Shown here: piece by piece, positions 60,905 to 64,000 of the stretch
Position numbering within the stretch: position 1 is the stretch's first letter
Layout of the letters: every line of letters starts with the position of its first letter
Assembly: GCF_003340345.1 (NCBI RefSeq)
Contig: NZ_PPTQ01000002.1
Span: 157,967 to 221,966 of the forward strand
DNA from: Paraeggerthella hongkongensis
Lineage (GTDB): Bacteria > Actinomycetota > Coriobacteriia > Coriobacteriales > Eggerthellaceae
Direction of reading: 5' to 3'
Length of the DNA: 64,000 nucleotides
Program-made: the position numbers and the translations under genes
Notes under the pieces: generated by a model
Database searches by the model: none
The model's input: only the letters and a program-made list of their open reading frames with translations
Told to the model about the DNA's origin: nothing

Positions 60905-63139
60905 TTAGCCCTCGTGACGCCTGCGAGGCGTACGGCCGTTGCCGCCGTTGCCGCCGCGGCCTTCGCGACCGCTACGACCGGGACGGGTGTCGCGGTCTCC
61001 GCGGTCCTCGCGACGCGGACGGTCGCCGCGCTCGGGAGCGGAGCCGGCGGGCGCTTCCGGCTTGTCCAGGCGGTCGAGCGAGATCTTACCGGAGTTGGGA
61101 TCGACCTCGAGCACCTTCACCTTGACGATGTCGCCCAGGTTCAGCACGTCTTCCACCTTGCCCACGCGGCCGTTCGCTACGCGGCTGATGTGCAGCAGGC
61201 CGTCCTTGCCCGGCGTGAGCTTGACGAACGCGCCGAAGTCCTTGATGCCCACGACTTCGCCGTCGAACTCCTCGCCCACCTCGGGCTCCTTGACGATGCC
61301 CAGGATCATGGCCTTTGCAGCGTCGCCAGCAGGGCCCTCGATGGCGGCAATGTGGATGGTGCCGTCTTCCTGGATGTCGATGTGCGCACCCGTTTCCTCC
61401 TGGATGCCGCGCACGACCTTGCCGCCGCTGCCGATGACGTCGCGGATCTTGTCAACGGGAATGTGAATGGTCTCGATGCGCGGCGCGAACTGGGAAAGCT
61501 CCTCGCGCGGCGCGGCGATGGTCTCCAGCATGGCGCCCAGGATGTGAGCGCGGCCCTCGCTTGCCTGCTTGAGCGCGCGAGCGAGGATGTCGACGGACAG
61601 GCCGCGGGCCTTGTTGTCCATCTGAAGAGCCGTGATGCCCTTCTCGGTGCCGCACACCTTGAAATCCATGTCGCCGAGGAAGTCCTCGATGCCCTGGATG
61701 TCGGAAAGGATGACCACGTCGTCGCCCTCTTTGATGAGGCCCATGGCAATGCCGGACACGGGAGCCTTGATGGGCACGCCGGCGTCCATGAGCGCCAGCG
61801 TGGAACCGCACGTGGACGCCATGGAGGACGAACCGTTGGACTCCAGCACCTCGGACACCACGCGGATGGCGTAGGGGAAGTCGTCCTCGCTCGGCAGAAC
61901 CGGAATGAGAGCGCGCTCCGCAAGGGCGCCGTGACCGATTTCGCGACGCTTCGGAGCGCCCATGCGGCCGGTCTCGCCCGTGCAGTACGGCGGGAAGTTG
62001 TACTGGTGCATGTAGCGCTTGCCCTCGGCGGGGTCGATGGTGTCAAGGCGCTGCCACTCGTTCAGCATGCCGAGCGTGCAGATGGAAAGCGCCTGCGTCT
62101 GTCCGCGCTGGAACAGGCCCGATCCGTGCACGCGGGGCAGGTAGCCCGGCACGATGTAGAGCGGGCGGATGTCCTCGGGGCGACGTCCGTCGGCGCGCTC
62201 GCCCGTCTCGATGACCATGGCGCGCATAGCCTTCTTCTCGAGCTTCTTGAGCTCGGCGGAAACGTCGCCCTTCCAGGCGGCCAGTTCCTCGTCCGTGAAC
62301 TGCTCGGCCTTGATGCGGTTCTTGAGCTCTTCCACCTTGCCCATGCGAGCCTGCTTGTCGGCGTCGCGCAGCGCGGCGGCCATCTCAGCCTCGAACGGGG
62401 CGATGCGCTCGGCGATAGCCGGATCGGCCACATGCACGGGCCACTCGCGCGGCTCGATATGGGCACGGTCGAGGAAGCGCTGCTGCGCCTCGCAGAACGC
62501 GGCGATGGCCTCCTGGCCGAACGTCATAGCCGCCAGCATGTCCTCTTCGGAGATCTCGTCGGCGCCGGCCTCCACCATGGAGATGTAGTCGGCCGTACCG
62601 GCGATGGTCAGCTCGAGGTCGGAGTTCTCGGATTCCTCGAACGTCGGGTTGACGATGAACTCGCCCGTTTCGGGGTTGCGGCCGATGCGCACGCACGCAG
62701 CAGGGCCGTCGAACGGAGCGGCGCCCAGCATGAGGGCCGCGGAAGCGCCCATGACGCACACGGTGTCGGGCGGGTTGATGCTGTCCACCACGAGCGTCGT
62801 GCACACGATGTGCACCTCGCGCTTGAATCCGTCCACGAAACCGGGGCGGATGGGACGGTCGACCATGCGCGCGGTCAGCGTGCCCTTGTCGGACGGACGC
62901 GCTTCGCGCTTGAGGTAGCCGCCGGGGATGCGGCCGACGGCGTACATCTTCTCGATGAAGTCGACCGTAAGGGGAAAGAAGTCGTAGTCTTTCTCCTGGT
63001 TCGAGATGACGGCCGTCACCAGCACGGTGGTGTCGCCCTGAGTGACGACGACCGAGCCCGTGGCCTGCTTGGCCAGCTCGCCTGTCTCCAAACGGTACTG
63101 CTTCCCGTACAGTTCGAAGGATTCGACGATTTTCTCCAT
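60905..63139 (-). CDS. pnp: Polyribonucleotide nucleotidyltransferase (PNPase)
   Basis: A 744-residue PNPase: two RNase PH domains, an all-alpha linker, a KH domain (VIGSGGKVVRGIQEETG) and an S1 domain (GEEFDGEVVGIKDFGAFVKL). A basic Arg/Gly/Asp-rich tail of about 45 residues ends the protein. It degrades mRNA from the 3' end by phosphorolysis. With RNase Y and RNase J it completes three mRNA-decay enzymes encoded in this window. Upstream is rpsO. Confidence 0.96.
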   Translation of the reverse strand: MEKIVESFELYGKQYRLETGELAKQATGSVVVTQGDTTVLVTAVISNQEKDYDFFPLTVDFIEKMYAVGRIPGGYLKREARPSDKGTLTARMVDRPIRPGFVDGFKREVHIVCTTLVVDSINPPDTVCVMGASAALMLGAAPFDGPAACVRIGRNPETGEFIVNPTFEESENSDLELTIAGTADYISMVEAGADEISEEDMLAAMTFGQEAIAAFCEAQQRFLDRAHIEPREWPVHVADPAIAERIAPFEAEMAAALRDADKQARMGKVEELKNRIKAEQFTDEELAAWKGDVSAELKKLEKKAMRAMVIETGERADGRRPEDIRPLYIVPGYLPRVHGSGLFQRGQTQALSICTLGMLNEWQRLDTIDPAEGKRYMHQYNFPPYCTGETGRMGAPKRREIGHGALAERALIPVLPSEDDFPYAIRVVSEVLESNGSSSMASTCGSTLALMDAGVPIKAPVSGIAMGLIKEGDDVVILSDIQGIEDFLGDMDFKVCGTEKGITALQMDNKARGLSVDILARALKQASEGRAHILGAMLETIAAPREELSQFAPRIETIHIPVDKIRDVIGSGGKVVRGIQEETGAHIDIQEDGTIHIAAIEGPAGDAAKAMILGIVKEPEVGEEFDGEVVGIKDFGAFVKLTPGKDGLLHISRVANGRVGKVEDVLNLGDIVKVKVLEVDPNSGKISLDRLDKPEAPAGSAPERGDRPRREDRGDRDTRPGRSGREGRGGNGGNGRTPRRRHEG

Positions 63140-63308
63140 AAGCTTCTTTTCTTTCTCTTCACCTGAGCGGCCCTAGTGCTGCTCAGCTTCTTCGGCGACG
63201 AGGTACTTACGTTTTCTCTCTGCCGCGAGCGAATGCGCCCTTGCGCTTCCGACCGCTTGTATTTCCAACCCCGCTCGTGCGGGGAAAGATCCCTGCGTTT
63301 ATGCGAAA
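63140..63308 (-). other. pnp leader region
   Basis: A 169-base region between the rpsO terminator and pnp. It holds a CCCCGC-TCGT-GCGGGG hairpin (63269-63284) and AG-rich sequence just before the start (AAGAGAAAGAAAAGAAG on the minus strand), which is a long ribosome-binding stretch. pnp leaders in other bacteria are folded and cleaved for autoregulation; no known class was recognised here. Confidence 0.4.
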
Positions 63309-63328
63309 AAGCCCGCCGGGGCGGGCTT
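63309..63328 (-). terminator. Terminator of rpsO
   Basis: AAGCCCGC pairs with GCGGGCTT around a four-base loop. On the minus strand TTTCGC follows an uninterrupted T run (CTTTTTCGC). It lies eight bases beyond the rpsO stop. Confidence 0.8.
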
Positions 63329-63336
63329 CTCGGAGC

Positions 63337-63624
63337 TTAGATGTTGTCGCGGATGCCCAACTTCTTGATGAGCACGCGATACTCTTCGATGTTGCGGTTC
63401 TTGACGTACTTCAGAAGACCGCGACGCTTACCGATGAGCATCATGAGGCCACGGCGCGTGTGGTTGTCCTTCTTGTGCACCTTCAAGTGCTCGGTCAGGT
63501 TGCGGATGCGCTCGGAAAGAATCGCGATCTGCACCTCGGGGCTACCGGAGTCGCCCTCGCCCTTACCGAACTCCTTGATGAGCTCCGCGGTACGCTCCTT
63601 GCTGATGCTAAGCCTATCAGCCAT
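63337..63624 (-). CDS. rpsO: 30S ribosomal protein S15
   Basis: A 95-residue S15, slightly longer than the typical 89. [28 protein letters not shown] and the [20 protein letters not shown] segment are diagnostic. It binds 16S rRNA early in subunit assembly. The start at 63624 follows AGGAAAGGTGGAG. A long leader with its own promoter precedes it. Confidence 0.96.
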   Translation of the reverse strand: MADRLSISKERTAELIKEFGKGEGDSGSPEVQIAILSERIRNLTEHLKVHKKDNHTRRGLMMLIGKRRGLLKYVKNRNIEEYRVLIKKLGIRDNI

Positions 63625-63771
63625 GTCTCCACCTTTCCTGCGGGCCTTGTGGCTCCGCGTTTTCTGCGCTCGTCCGAAAACGGAGCGCGGGGTACGCGCT
63701 TTCCTCTGGGTGGACATACGGTGGACGTATGCGAACCAAGCGGAAAGTGCCTGCGTTTTCGCAGCCCGCCT
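63625..63771 (-). ncRNA. Folded rpsO leader
   Basis: The predicted 5' UTR has an outer stem (63696-63704 with 63742-63750, one A-C mismatch). It encloses a perfect CATACG/CGTATG hairpin (63715-63731). A second hairpin (CGCTCCG, 63679-63685, with CGGAC) lies nearer the start codon. Such a leader would suit feedback by free S15, as described for several bacteria with unrelated rpsO leaders. Confidence 0.45.
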
Positions 63772-63800
63772 ATTGTATGCCAAGCACCCGCGCCCGGCAA
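63772..63800 (-). promoter_or_regulatory. rpsO promoter
   Basis: On the minus strand TTGCCG (63800-63795) and TACAAT (63777-63772) are separated by 17 bases. Confidence 0.65.
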
Positions 63801-63848
63801 GCAGACGATGCAGGCGCGCCACAGCTTGCCCACATATAACGGCGTCGG

Positions 63849-64000
63849 TCAATCGCAAGCGCTCTGCGACGGCGCGATCACGCTCGGCCCCTGGGGAATC
63901 CAGATGGTGAACGAAGTGACGCCCGCATCGCTTGTCGCATAGATGTCGCCGCCGTGCGCCCGCGCTATCTCGCGCGCGATGGCAAGCCCCAGCCCCGCCC
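63849..64000 (-). CDS. Sensor histidine kinase, C-terminal end (partial)
   Basis: The last 50 codons of a gene that continues beyond the right edge. [19 protein letters not shown] is the G2-box region of a HisKA-type ATPase domain, and the end FTIWIP is the final strand. A 14-residue tail follows. The stop is at 63849-63851. The input domain and regulator partner lie outside the window. Confidence 0.85.
   Translation of the reverse strand, partial: AGLGLAIAREIARAHGGDIYATSDAGVTSFTIWIPQGPSVIAPSQSACD

Noticed and set aside
63261..63290. A CRISPR type I-E repeat-like sequence (CCCCGC-TCGT-GCGGGG) before pnp
   Set aside because: Only one copy is present, with no spacer-repeat periodicity or cas genes. 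It is a hairpin in the pnp leader.
1..64000. tRNA or rRNA genes
   Set aside because: I looked through the intergenic regions for the T-arm GGTTCRANYCC pattern with a matching acceptor stem and saw none. A tRNAscan run would settle it.

Overview
The window looks like chromosome of a high-GC anaerobic actinobacterium of the Coriobacteriia, most likely an Eggerthella/Gordonibacter/Adlercreutzia-type member of the Eggerthellaceae. The reasons are the actinobacterial gene order (rpsO-pnp-dapB-dapA-rnj-ftsK-rodZ-rimO-pgsA/cinA-recA-recX-rny-miaB-miaA-hflX-lexA-nrdR-dut), a membrane-bound LuxR regulator beside a YfcC-type carrier, an energy-converting Ech hydrogenase, menaquinone prenyltransferase and several CoA-ligase/indolepyruvate oxidoreductase genes of anaerobic amino-acid metabolism. 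The genus is inferred from content; no rRNA or tRNA gene was seen.

Left third (1-24.5 kb, mostly + strand). First come the tail of a small membrane protein, an ECF sigma/anti-sigma pair and a seven-to-eight-helix LuxR regulator on the minus strand. A YfcC-family carrier and a MATE exporter behind a structured, probably attenuating leader follow. A six-gene Ech [NiFe]-hydrogenase operon (echABCDEF) then couples ferredoxin/H2 chemistry to ion translocation. After a 142-bp foldback element come a CDP-alcohol phosphatidyltransferase, a VanW-domain protein and an arylacetate/indolepyruvate module: paaK1-ACT, a D,D-carboxypeptidase, a zinc-ribbon FHA protein, iorA-iorB-ACT-paaK2. gluQ closes the block.

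Middle (24.5-40.5 kb, mixed strands). This holds a vanZ-like gene; a minus-strand set (DUF2974 hydrolase, menA, malY-type lyase, small membrane protein); a thioesterase/LMW phosphatase pair; a protein made of three fused RidA domains behind an operator-bearing promoter; an OFA-type MFS carrier; a 24-residue membrane peptide gene; a lipoprotein; a CoA ligase; small conserved unknowns; an autoregulated-looking MerR gene; dut-nrdR; and a divergent SOS control region in which lexA faces an unrecognised 103-residue membrane-tailed protein.

Right third (40.5-64 kb, almost all minus strand). This is the conserved housekeeping core listed above, with two oddities: pgsA is fused in frame to the CinA amidase domain, and spoVS plus a GHKL ATPase sit between miaB and rny. 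The far right edge holds the C-terminal ATPase end of a sensor histidine kinase.

Most noteworthy: the triple-RidA chain as a possible covalent pseudo-trimer, the PgsA-CinA fusion, the SOS-controlled unknown protein opposite lexA, the 22-bp perfect inverted-repeat element, the MATE and rny leaders, and a dyad core shared by three intergenic sites.
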